Origin: Clostridia bacterium
Lineage (GTDB): Bacteria > Bacillota > Clostridia > Christensenellales > Aristaeellaceae
Direction: 5' to 3'
Assembly: GCA_017447185.1 (NCBI GenBank)
Contig: JAFSOC010000024.1
Location: 1-64,000, forward strand
DNA: 64,000 nt
Shown here one piece after another: positions 16,285-24,468 of the stretch. The translations under genes and the position numbers were made by a program. The notes beneath the pieces were generated by a model that did no database searches, had not been told where the DNA came from, and saw only the letters and a list, made by a program, of their open reading frames with translations. Position 1 is the stretch's first letter. Every line of letters starts with the position of its first letter.

Positions 16285-17154
16285 TTAAAAAAACAATGAT
16301 CCTGCTGTAATGGCGAGCAGGCTGACGGCCATTGCGATTTTTAAAAACTTTATCACTTTTGTACAGGTTGCTTCAGCAGGTTCCAGATTCGAAGCAATCA
16401 GGGCGTAAACCGCGTATCCGTACAGACTTAACGCGATCACGAAGATCACGAGATATGCGATATTGAAGATCCCGAAGGCGTATAAAACGACATGCACCGC
16501 AACTGTCAGAGCAAGCAGGAGAATCGTTATGACTGAAGACGCTTTTTTTCCGTACAGAATGGGGAAGGTTTTTGCGCCTTCCAGCTGATCTCCCTGAACA
16601 TCTTCCATATCCTTGACGAGTTCTCTGGCAACATTGGCAACCGCGGCCAGAAGACCGATGTAAACCGATACCCTGAAGATTTCCCGGTCGTTTATACTGC
16701 AGAGAAGAATAAATCCGCCGAGGACAAAACAGAACCCGATCATACCGCCTACCACGATATTTCCGAACAAAGGCATCGCTTTGAAATAACGGGAATAAGC
16801 ATAGATGATCACAGCGGAACAGAGGATGATCACAGAAAACAAAAAGTTGCGGATCAGAATACTGATGATGACGCTGAGAACGGCTGAAACGGCATACAGG
16901 ATTCCCGCGTAAATCCTGGCGTTCTTCAGCGATATTTTTCCGGAAGGAATCGGGCGGTCCGGTTTGTTCACCGCGTCAATTTTGTAATCAAACACGTCGT
17001 TGATTACATTCCCGGCGCCGGCCATTAAAAAAACAAGGATCGTGCCCAGAATGACAGAAACCGAAAAATGATGCCCGACAATTGCGGTGATCACAATCGG
17101 CATGGACATCATAAGCGCTTCATCCGGTCTTAAAATTTTTATATAAGCCTTCAT
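16285..17154 (-). CDS. UbiA-family prenyltransferase, DGGGP-synthase-like
   Basis: This protein of about 289 residues is an integral membrane prenyltransferase with nine or so helices. Both metal-diphosphate motifs are intact: NDVFDYKIDAVNKPDRPIP near residues 52-70 and RELVKDMEDVQGD near 185. The 'RELVKDxEDxxGD...GAKTFPILYG' pattern most resembles archaeal-type digeranylgeranylglyceryl phosphate synthases rather than MenA or UbiA of quinone synthesis. It would attach a prenyl diphosphate to a lipid or aromatic acceptor. I prefer the ATG at 17154, 11 bases after AGGAG; a GTG at 17166 overlaps that site. It is the first gene of the operon with GT2 and the prenol-kinase fusion. Confidence 0.8.
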   Translation of the reverse strand: MKAYIKILRPDEALMMSMPIVITAIVGHHFSVSVILGTILVFLMAGAGNVINDVFDYKIDAVNKPDRPIPSGKISLKNARIYAGILYAVSAVLSVIISILIRNFLFSVIILCSAVIIYAYSRYFKAMPLFGNIVVGGMIGFCFVLGGFILLCSINDREIFRVSVYIGLLAAVANVARELVKDMEDVQGDQLEGAKTFPILYGKKASSVITILLLALTVAVHVVLYAFGIFNIAYLVIFVIALSLYGYAVYALIASNLEPAEATCTKVIKFLKIAMAVSLLAITAGSLFF

Positions 17155-17233
17155 GAACTCATTCACTCCTGTGAAACTAAAAAGCTTGGTTTACCTGTTT
17201 TTTTGATAAGGCCATCGGGAAATAATACGGGGC

Positions 17234-17263
17234 ATTATACCACGTACAAGGCAAATTTGACAA
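17234..17263 (-). promoter_or_regulatory. Promoter of the UbiA-GT2-prenol-kinase operon
   Basis: TTGTCA (17258-17263) and a perfect TATAAT (17234-17239) are 18 bp apart on the minus strand, with TGG just before the -10 box giving an extended -10. It lies about 75 bases before the UbiA start. Confidence 0.75.
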
Positions 17264-17330
17264 CTTATCGTCCAATACCGTCCTTTTGGAAGAATATGGT
17301 TTGATCAGCCTTCTTCCTGTTGGTTTTTCG

Positions 17331-20189
17331 TTATTCTTTCTCTTTTACGATCTCCACAATATTCCATTTTTTCATGGACCGCGAAGAAATCAGGTGGCTG
17401 AGCACAATGCAGCCGAAGAGCAGTCCCGCCGTCAGCAGGCATTCGACGATTCCGCTGGCGAACGGATATTCTGTTTCTTTCGTCGCGAGCTGACGCAGCG
17501 CCGTTACGGCGAATACTGCACCGAGGGGTGTGCCGATGATGCAGGAGAATACAAAGTAGAGCAGGGACTGCAGAAACAGTTTCGCTGAGACAAACCGGTG
17601 AGAAAATCCCAATGTACGCAGCACACACAGTTCTTTTTTCTGTTCCAGAAGATTGGTCTGCATTGTGTTGACGACAATGATCAGGCCGATCAGCACGGCA
17701 AAGCCGATGATGATCCATGCCGCCAGATCGTAAAAGGCAAAGCCCTTCTCCGTGCCTTTCCGGAACAGCCTGGTGAAGATACAGTACCGGTAATCATCCC
17801 GGCCGGCCAGCAGGGCCTGCACGGAACGTTCTCCCTCCCTGATCGCGGTTTCATCCGTTTCCTCCGTCCGGATCAGGATTGCCCGAAACGTCGGTTCCCC
17901 AAGCTTTTCTGCCTGACGGGCGGATATATACTGACTGCGGTTTACGTTCTGATTGGATATGCCGGCTACTTCCATCCTGACTCCGTCAACCAGGACAAGA
18001 TCGCCGGGAACAGCCCCCAGTTCCTCCGCCAGGTGTTTTTCCAGAAGAATGCCTTCTGACGGGACCGAAAGAGGCTCGTCCTTTATCCCGAATATCCGGA
18101 TCATATCGGTATCCTCCGGAAGTGCGTTTACCGAAGCGGTTTCCGTATGTCCCTGAAATGAAATATCCGAAGTATAATAACCCATCTGCAGGGTTTCGGA
18201 CACATAGTCCAGAGCCTCAAGTTCTTCCATAAAGGTTTGATCCGGCACATCTTTCAGAAACACCTGGCAGTCATAACGGATCTGTTTTTCAAAAAGCTCC
18301 GTCAGAATTGCGTTTTTCGATGCGATGAACGAGAGGGAAGCAAAGATAATCATCACAGATGCAGAAAGACAAAAGGCTGAAAAGATGAACCGTTTTTTAT
18401 TGCGCAGCAGGGAGATAATGCTGTACCGGGTGAAGGGACCGGCTTTCCGGGTCAGCCACCGGCCGAACCCGGAGAGTTTCCCGGAGGACGGCGGCTGCCT
18501 GGACATTGCTTCCGAAGGCTGGATCCGGCTGATCAGGGAGGTTCCGGACAGCGTCGCGGCCTGGCCGACAACGACCGTCAGCAGGGCGGAAAAAACCACG
18601 TTTCCGGTATCGAAAACATTCTCATAGAAGGGAAGCGGGAAAAAAGATTCGAACTCCGACCCGATATAACGGGCAATCCCGATGCTGATCAGCGTGCCTA
18701 GAATAATCGCACCCAGCGAAACCGGGAGGTTTACTTTGCAGAACAGCAGCCGGATGTCCCCGGCGGAGAAGCCCAGGGCCCGCAGAATGCCGATCTCCCG
18801 CCTGCTCTGGCGGATGATCAGGGACATGAATAAAAAGGCGGCGATCAGAACGACCATGAAGAAGACCGTCGGCAGCAGGAGAGTCAGTGTGTTGACCGGC
18901 GGCAGAACTGAGTCGATCCGGTTTTTCACAGCGGAATTATCATAAAGAAAAAAATACTGGATTTCCGGAACTTCACCCTCCAGGATCCGGACCGCTTCCT
19001 CCAGCGTCTCTTCCCGGTCGGCGCCCGGGGTGAACCGGAGCAGGAATTCGTTGCAGAACACCTGGTATCCTTCCCATTCTCCCAGCTCATCGTATGCGGC
19101 CGCCAGCTCCGCCTGCTTTTCCTTCAGCAGGGCGCAAGCGTCGTCCAGCTCCTTTTCTGCCGTGGAAATCTGTTCAGCGGCAGCGTCCAGCTGTACACGC
19201 AGCTCCTCTGCCTCCGCGATGCCCGCATCCAGCTGCGCCTGTTTTACGTTCAGCAGGGTGTATGAGGTCTCCAGTACCGTCAGTTTTGTCTTCAGCAGGG
19301 TGTAGGCGGCGTCCAGCGCGAAGGCGGTGCCTGGTTCCATTTCTCCAGCGGCAATCTGTTCAGCAGCAGCGTCCAGCTGTTCAGCGGCAGCGTCCAGTTG
19401 TGCACGCTGCTCCTCTGCCTCCGCGATCCCCGCATCCAGCCCGGTCTGTTTTTCCTGCAGGGCTGCTTCAGCCTGCTCCAGTTCAGCCCGCTGCTCCAGC
19501 AAAAGCTCTCGATTGCTGTCCAGCTCCTGCTGCTTTTCTTCCAGTTCTTCGGCTTTTTCTTCGAGCGCCGCTTTGGATCCTGTGTACTCGGTATTTTCCT
19601 CCTGTTCCAGAAGGCGGATGGGAACATAGATATAACCGAAGTCGGAATTTGCGCCCCAGGCAGTCTGTGTCGGCTGTACTGCCAGCGTTTCCGGCATGGA
19701 GACGATTCCCGCGACCAGATAGCTGCGGTACTCGTCGCCGACGCGGACCGAAACGGTATCTCCTGCAGAAATCCCGTTGTCATCGGCAAAATTAACATCC
19801 AGAAGAATGGCATCCTTCTCTACCGGGTCTGCCTTTTGCCAGTAATGAAACCGCTGGAAATCCCCGTCGGAAAAGGAAATGGCCCGGACTGACAAGTACC
19901 GCCCTGAGGGACTCATCATCACCGTATCTCCCAGCAGGCGTGTATTCACCTCGGAAATGCCCGGCAATGAGCGCAGGAGGTCCGCCTTGTCCCGTGTGGT
20001 AACCGCGGTCTGGATCACCCCATCCGGATAGCCATAGTCCCGGATATAATGCGTCAACGACCTTTCCAGGGAAAGGTAACCGCTGGCAAGCCCTGTCACG
20101 CTGGCGCATCCTACGGCGGATACCAGGAGAATGGAAAGCAGGAGTTTCCAGTATCTTTTTATGATCGCCCGGAACATAAATCCTTTCAT
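17331..20189 (-). CDS. FtsX-type ABC permease with coiled-coil insertion
   Basis: This 952-residue protein has an N-terminal membrane helix, an extracytoplasmic region, and two FtsX/MacB permease domains of three helices each, near residues 455-590 and 830-945 (REIGILRALGFS and KELCVLRTLGFS are the FtsX signature loops), plus a helix near 630. Between the first helix and the first FtsX domain, residues 207-375 form a long coiled coil rich in Glu, Ala and Gln in which LDAGIAEAEE recurs. Such permeases move lipids, peptides or lipoproteins or transmit force across the membrane. It has its own promoter and is partnered by the ATPase at 20486 and the permease at 21166. The function is unknown. 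Confidence 0.85.
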   Translation of the reverse strand: MKGFMFRAIIKRYWKLLLSILLVSAVGCASVTGLASGYLSLERSLTHYIRDYGYPDGVIQTAVTTRDKADLLRSLPGISEVNTRLLGDTVMMSPSGRYLSVRAISFSDGDFQRFHYWQKADPVEKDAILLDVNFADDNGISAGDTVSVRVGDEYRSYLVAGIVSMPETLAVQPTQTAWGANSDFGYIYVPIRLLEQEENTEYTGSKAALEEKAEELEEKQQELDSNRELLLEQRAELEQAEAALQEKQTGLDAGIAEAEEQRAQLDAAAEQLDAAAEQIAAGEMEPGTAFALDAAYTLLKTKLTVLETSYTLLNVKQAQLDAGIAEAEELRVQLDAAAEQISTAEKELDDACALLKEKQAELAAAYDELGEWEGYQVFCNEFLLRFTPGADREETLEEAVRILEGEVPEIQYFFLYDNSAVKNRIDSVLPPVNTLTLLLPTVFFMVVLIAAFLFMSLIIRQSRREIGILRALGFSAGDIRLLFCKVNLPVSLGAIILGTLISIGIARYIGSEFESFFPLPFYENVFDTGNVVFSALLTVVVGQAATLSGTSLISRIQPSEAMSRQPPSSGKLSGFGRWLTRKAGPFTRYSIISLLRNKKRFIFSAFCLSASVMIIFASLSFIASKNAILTELFEKQIRYDCQVFLKDVPDQTFMEELEALDYVSETLQMGYYTSDISFQGHTETASVNALPEDTDMIRIFGIKDEPLSVPSEGILLEKHLAEELGAVPGDLVLVDGVRMEVAGISNQNVNRSQYISARQAEKLGEPTFRAILIRTEETDETAIREGERSVQALLAGRDDYRYCIFTRLFRKGTEKGFAFYDLAAWIIIGFAVLIGLIIVVNTMQTNLLEQKKELCVLRTLGFSHRFVSAKLFLQSLLYFVFSCIIGTPLGAVFAVTALRQLATKETEYPFASGIVECLLTAGLLFGCIVLSHLISSRSMKKWNIVEIVKEKE

Positions 20190-20326
20190 TCGACCTTACA
20201 ACCTCTTGATTACTCAAGATCAGAACTGGCCTTATTTATCAGGGATGCGAAGCACGACCGAAGGGAGCCTGTCCTTGATAAAGGAGGACCGCTCTGATAT
20301 AGACAAACGGCGGGGCCAGTGGCGCA
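20190..20326 (-). other. Untranslated leader of the coiled-coil permease
   Basis: About 130 bases lie between the mapped promoter and the ATG at 20189. The leader can form a stem from 11-base arms at 20235-20245 and 20272-20282 with one G-U-type mismatch, enclosing 26 bases. No known riboswitch class is recognised and no poly-T follows the stem. Confidence 0.4.
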
Positions 20327-20355
20327 AAAGTAACAGATCTGGTTCTGCGTGTCAA
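20327..20355 (-). promoter_or_regulatory. Promoter of the coiled-coil permease
   Basis: A perfect TTGACA (20350-20355) and TACTTT (20327-20332) are 17 bp apart on the minus strand. This lets the permease be transcribed independently of the damaged ATPase gene upstream. Confidence 0.8.
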
Positions 20356-20485
20356 GAAGGAACGGAGCGCAAAAAACAACTGAAGTACCAAAAATTCGCA
20401 AGGTTTTTTGATATCTGTATACGTTATATGCGGAAAAAGGCCCGGTTTCACAGACGTTGTCAGCGCTCTGCTTAACATCCGGCAT

Positions 20486-21148
20486 TCACACCAGTTGGCC
20501 ATCCTGGAGCCGGAGGATTTCATCGGCGCGTTTTCCCAATTCACTGTCATGGGTTACGATCACGACACAGTAACCGTCCTCATGGGCCAGGCGCTCCAGG
20601 ATGCTGAAAATGTTGTCACTGTTCCGGGAGTCCAGGTTGCCTGTGGGTTCATCCGCCAGGAGCACCCGGGTTTCCATGCCCAGTGCGCGCGCGATCGCCA
20701 CGCGCTGCTACTCGCCGCCGGAGAGCATGGCGGGGAAACGGTCCAGCACCGTTTCCGGCAGGCCGACCCGGGCAACGAGTTCCGCCGCGCGTTTTTTTGC
20801 CGCGGCGGGCTTCATTCCCCGCAGTTCCATGGGATACATCACATTTTCCGCCGCGGTGAGCAGGGGAAAGAGGCGGAAATCCTGATAGATCACCGCTACG
20901 CGCTCCCGGCGGTACTGCTCCAGGTCCATTTCCGCGGTGGAAACCCCTTCGCACATGACGTTTCCTTCGGTGGGGATATCCAGTCCGGCCATCAGGGAGA
21001 GCAGGGTCGTCTTTCCGCCGCCGGAGCTGCCCATGATGGCGTACACCTTACCCGGCTCAAATGCGCAGGAAATGCCCCGAAGGGCTTCCACCCGCTGATA
21101 CTGGGACTGGTAAACATATTTCACATCGCGCAGTTCAATGACGCTCAT
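20486..21148 (-). pseudogene. ABC transporter ATPase with in-frame amber codon
   Basis: Read through, this is a complete ATPase of about 220 residues of the MacB/LolD type: Walker A GSSGGGKTT, Q-loop VIYQDF, signature LSGGE, Walker B VLLADEPTGNLDS and the switch His in VIVTHD. A TAG at 20708-20710 interrupts it between LSGGE and QRVAIARALG, where the family has a Gln codon (CAG); one C-to-T change explains it. No frameshift or other damage is seen. Translated normally it would end at about 146 residues and lack Walker B. Restart at the downstream ATG (20701) gives only the C-terminal 71 residues. It may be a recent null mutation, a sequencing error or, less likely, suppressed. Both partner permeases are intact. 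Confidence 0.85.
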
Positions 21149-21165
21149 ATTCTTTCCCCTTTCCG

Positions 21166-24100
21166 TTAATCGCGAAGCGTCAGGAGCTCCATGAGATCGG
21201 TCTTTCCCGCCATCAGCACGGATACGGCTGTTCCCAGCAGATAGCAGGCCAGATAAACCGCCGCGGCCAGGGGCTGTGTCAGCCTGCCCGCATACAGCCA
21301 CAGGAGCGCTGTGCATCCTGCCAGGCATCCTGCGATGCTGAGAATCGCCTGCTCCAGGAAGAAGGAGGCGAACACCCGCCGTTTCGGAGCGCCGAAGCCT
21401 CGCATCAGTGCGAACTCCTGCCGCCGGGAGAAGGTCATCAGCCAGGAAATCACAAAGCCCAGGATAGCGATCAGCAGCAGGAGGGCTGTGGAGATCACCC
21501 GGCCCATGGTGATGTTGCGCTCCATATTCTCCTTGAGCTTCAGGAAGGCTGCATCCCGCAGCAGCAGCGTCGTACGGTTGGCAGACGGGCGTCCCACCGC
21601 ACTGAAGCCCTGCTCCCGCAGGTGCTTCCGGATCAGGTCCAGGTCCCGCGCAGAGGAAAGATGGAACCGGCAGGTACGGAAGGTAAAAAGGATCTCGCTG
21701 TAGATGCCATCCGGCATTTCTGCGTCTGTCAGCATTTCCGGCGGGAGATAACAGGACAGCGGCACGAAAACTGCAGCTTTATTCTCCTTCTGGACATAGC
21801 TCCCCACGGCCTGCAGGATCACGGGAACCTCCCACCGGGAATACCCGTTGTAATCGGCCTGGACCATGCAGGGGAAAGTATCGCCCAGGGCAAGGCCGTG
21901 ATCTTCCAGGAAGGCTGCGCCGCACACGGCAGGAATGCATTTTTCTTCCACTTCTTCTATATCCCGCAGGAGGATCGGCGTAAAGCCCGTTTCCTTCAGC
22001 ATGGATTCATCCCAGCCTTCCAGCCAGGTGACAGCCGGATCCGCATAGTAGAACTCCCTGGCTGCTGCCAGGCTGTTCAGCGCCACGATTTCCGGCTGCA
22101 TGTCAATCCATTCAAGCCTGCGCCTCCGGCCGTTTTCCCCGTTGGTGAAGGAGGGTACATCCTCCTTCAGCCAGTAGCGGTAACCATAGGATACGGAGAC
22201 ATCATCCACACCTTCGGTGGCCAGGAGCGTCCGGACATCATACACGGACAGGACCAGGTTCGAATAATACCGGCCATTGAGGCTGACGACAAGCCCGTCA
22301 ATGCGCGTGTTATCCAGGGCGCTGTCCAGTTCGTTCTGCCAGTCCTGGTACATCCCGCCCAGAAAGACAATCATCACTGTAAGCGCGAGGGAAACCAGCG
22401 GAACAACCCATGACCGCGGGCCGCCCCGGCGAATGGAAAGCAGCGCGAAACGCAAACCGCCCTGATCCCTCACAGACGTTTTTCCATGCGGGACACGGAT
22501 CCTGCTCCGGCCGCGCCTGCGTGTTCCGCCCCGGCGGGCAATACGGAGAAACAGCAGGCAGAACAGCACCGCAAGCGCCACGATCCCCGCTGCGGACAGC
22601 AGGCCGGGCCAGAGCGGCACCTGCGGATCAAAGGCCGTCTCCTTCACGATACCCAGGGAACTCTCACTGTACAGCAGGCGTCCGGCTTCTGCCCGGGCGG
22701 CATTCAGCGCGTCTTCGATCATATGGAACACTGCCGGGCGCAGGGCCGTGCCCAAAGCGGTTCCCAGAAGGACGGAAATACCGCAGATAACCAGCATGGC
22801 TGACAGGAACCAGAGGACAATATCACGGCCGGGCGTTCCCAGGGAAACCATGATTTTCACAGTGCTGCCCTGCCTGCCCACAAACAGGAGCGCGAACAGC
22901 AGCAGTACGGCCGCAACGCCTGCCGAACAGATCAGCAGCACATTGATGGCTGTTTTCCTGACTTCACGGAAGGGTTGCACGGCATTGCCGTATCCCTGAT
23001 CCAGCAGGGTTACCCGCACCCGTTCGGGCATGAGTGCCTGCAGCGCTTCCGCCGCTTCTTCACCCTGCCCGTTGCGAAGGGAAACGGTGCCCAGCAGATA
23101 ACCGAAAAGCGGTGTGTCCGCATCCTCCGCAATGACCCAGACTGTACCGCGGTAATTCGCGGCGGTGGCGGCAATACCGCTGACCGTGTAATCCTGCGTT
23201 TTGCCGGTAAGCATGAGCCTGTAACGGTCGTCGTCCGTTCCACGGAGTTCATCCATCGAAAAGGTGTCGCCCGGCTTCAGGCTCAGGGCATCCGCCAGAT
23301 CAGCGGTAATCACGCAGGAGTACGGAGAACCGGGATCCGGCATGGAACCTTCCGTCAGATGCAGATCGTTCTGCTGGAATCCATACACATCGTTCACATC
23401 GCGGCAGGGCACGACCCGCACGTAGTTATTCATGATCCGGTACTGTTCCGTCGCGCGGAGGAAGGGCTCCGGAACGGGTTCGCCCGCGGCGTGGTCCGCG
23501 TATGGAAGATCGTCAGAAGAAAGGAAGGATTCAACCCTGAAGATATCAAAACCGTTCATCGGATAATCGCCGATATGCCGGGTGTCCCGGGATTTATCCA
23601 CAAAGGTGCCGTTCAGGATATATGTTTTTCCTTCCTCCGGCATGAAACCGCTGTCGCCGGGAAGAAGATCGATATGGGTTTCTTCCTTTCCCTTCCGGGA
23701 ATAGAATATTTTGTCCAGCGTACAGGTATAATAAGTAAAGGATCCTTCCGATTCGACCGGATGATTCAGTCTGTCAAACAGATACCATTGGGAAATGGGT
23801 TTGGACACACGGCTGACGGCAATTACAGCCCGCCAGCCGTAGGGCATGATATCGAATTTTCGCTCATATCCCGCAGCGGACGCGAAAGCGGTATTGCCGC
23901 GGGTCCACGCGGTAACACCGGGAACGGCAAGAATGCTTTCGTCTGTCAGCGCTTTCGCTGCGGCCCGGGCGGCAGCATCCGGCTCGTCCTCACTGGGGTA
24001 TTCCGAACCCATGTATTCAATAAGCGCGATGGAACGATAAGCCCTGTCGCAGGCATCCAGCGCGCTGTCACAGTACTGAAGCACGCTGAGGGACAGAATC

Positions 24101-24192
24101 ATGATCACCGTCAGAAGCACAACCAAAAGCGAGAACAGTGCCGTCCGGCCCCGATCCCGCAGAATGGACCTGATCCCGTTGCGAACAATCAT
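21166..24192 (-). CDS. FtsX-type ABC permease, large
   Basis: The product of 1008 residues has an N-terminal membrane helix (TALFSLLVVLLTVIMIL), a large extracytoplasmic domain, three helices near 425-545, another helix near 605, a second external domain and three helices near the C-terminus (FALMRGFGAPKRRVF is the FtsX loop). It ends 18 bases before the ATPase gene start, as expected for a transporter operon. I chose the ATG at 24192 because the only good promoter overlaps the in-frame ATG at 24237, and AGGA lies 9 bases before 24192. With the ATPase and the permease at 17331 it would form a heteromeric exporter or mechanotransmitter; the substrate is unknown. Confidence 0.85.
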   Translation of the reverse strand: MIVRNGIRSILRDRGRTALFSLLVVLLTVIMILSLSVLQYCDSALDACDRAYRSIALIEYMGSEYPSEDEPDAAARAAAKALTDESILAVPGVTAWTRGNTAFASAAGYERKFDIMPYGWRAVIAVSRVSKPISQWYLFDRLNHPVESEGSFTYYTCTLDKIFYSRKGKEETHIDLLPGDSGFMPEEGKTYILNGTFVDKSRDTRHIGDYPMNGFDIFRVESFLSSDDLPYADHAAGEPVPEPFLRATEQYRIMNNYVRVVPCRDVNDVYGFQQNDLHLTEGSMPDPGSPYSCVITADLADALSLKPGDTFSMDELRGTDDDRYRLMLTGKTQDYTVSGIAATAANYRGTVWVIAEDADTPLFGYLLGTVSLRNGQGEEAAEALQALMPERVRVTLLDQGYGNAVQPFREVRKTAINVLLICSAGVAAVLLLFALLFVGRQGSTVKIMVSLGTPGRDIVLWFLSAMLVICGISVLLGTALGTALRPAVFHMIEDALNAARAEAGRLLYSESSLGIVKETAFDPQVPLWPGLLSAAGIVALAVLFCLLFLRIARRGGTRRRGRSRIRVPHGKTSVRDQGGLRFALLSIRRGGPRSWVVPLVSLALTVMIVFLGGMYQDWQNELDSALDNTRIDGLVVSLNGRYYSNLVLSVYDVRTLLATEGVDDVSVSYGYRYWLKEDVPSFTNGENGRRRRLEWIDMQPEIVALNSLAAAREFYYADPAVTWLEGWDESMLKETGFTPILLRDIEEVEEKCIPAVCGAAFLEDHGLALGDTFPCMVQADYNGYSRWEVPVILQAVGSYVQKENKAAVFVPLSCYLPPEMLTDAEMPDGIYSEILFTFRTCRFHLSSARDLDLIRKHLREQGFSAVGRPSANRTTLLLRDAAFLKLKENMERNITMGRVISTALLLLIAILGFVISWLMTFSRRQEFALMRGFGAPKRRVFASFFLEQAILSIAGCLAGCTALLWLYAGRLTQPLAAAVYLACYLLGTAVSVLMAGKTDLMELLTLRD

Positions 24193-24227
24193 ACTGTGCC
24201 GTCCTGAAACGTTTTTTAATCCCCTAA

Positions 24228-24256
24228 ACATTACCATACATGCGAACTGCGGTCAA
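24228..24256 (-). promoter_or_regulatory. Promoter of the FtsX permease/ATPase operon
   Basis: TTGACC (24251-24256) and TAATGT (24228-24233) are 17 bp apart on the minus strand, about 36 bases before the chosen ATG at 24192. Confidence 0.6.
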
Positions 24257-24381
24257 CATTTGTGCTGCCTCCGGGAGGGAATGGCAAAATGCAGAAAACC
24301 ATGATACAATGACGCAAATAAATCATCAGAAGCCGGCTGATCCGGCCATTCCGGAAAGCCGGGAAGACGGAAACAAAACCA

Positions 24382-24410
24382 TTTTCATCTGTTATATCCT
24401 ATGGTATGAT
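24382..24410 (+). promoter_or_regulatory. Promoter of the glgX-like gene
   Basis: TTTTCA and TATGAT are 17 bp apart; the -10 box is good and the -35 box weak. It lies 58 bases before the ATG at 24469. Confidence 0.5.
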
Positions 24411-24468
24411 AACTGAAACGGCCCGAGAACAGACATGATGTAAAAAACACAGCGGAGGAATCTCCCCC

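Noticed and set aside
19030-19560. Ser/Cys-rich plus-strand frames with repeats
   Set aside because: They are reverse-strand images of the coiled-coil region of the FtsX permease.
20708-20710. Pyrrolysine or suppressed amber codon
   Set aside because: The position is Gln in the family and no suppressor or pylTS genes are visible. A simple C-to-T mutation is the shorter explanation.
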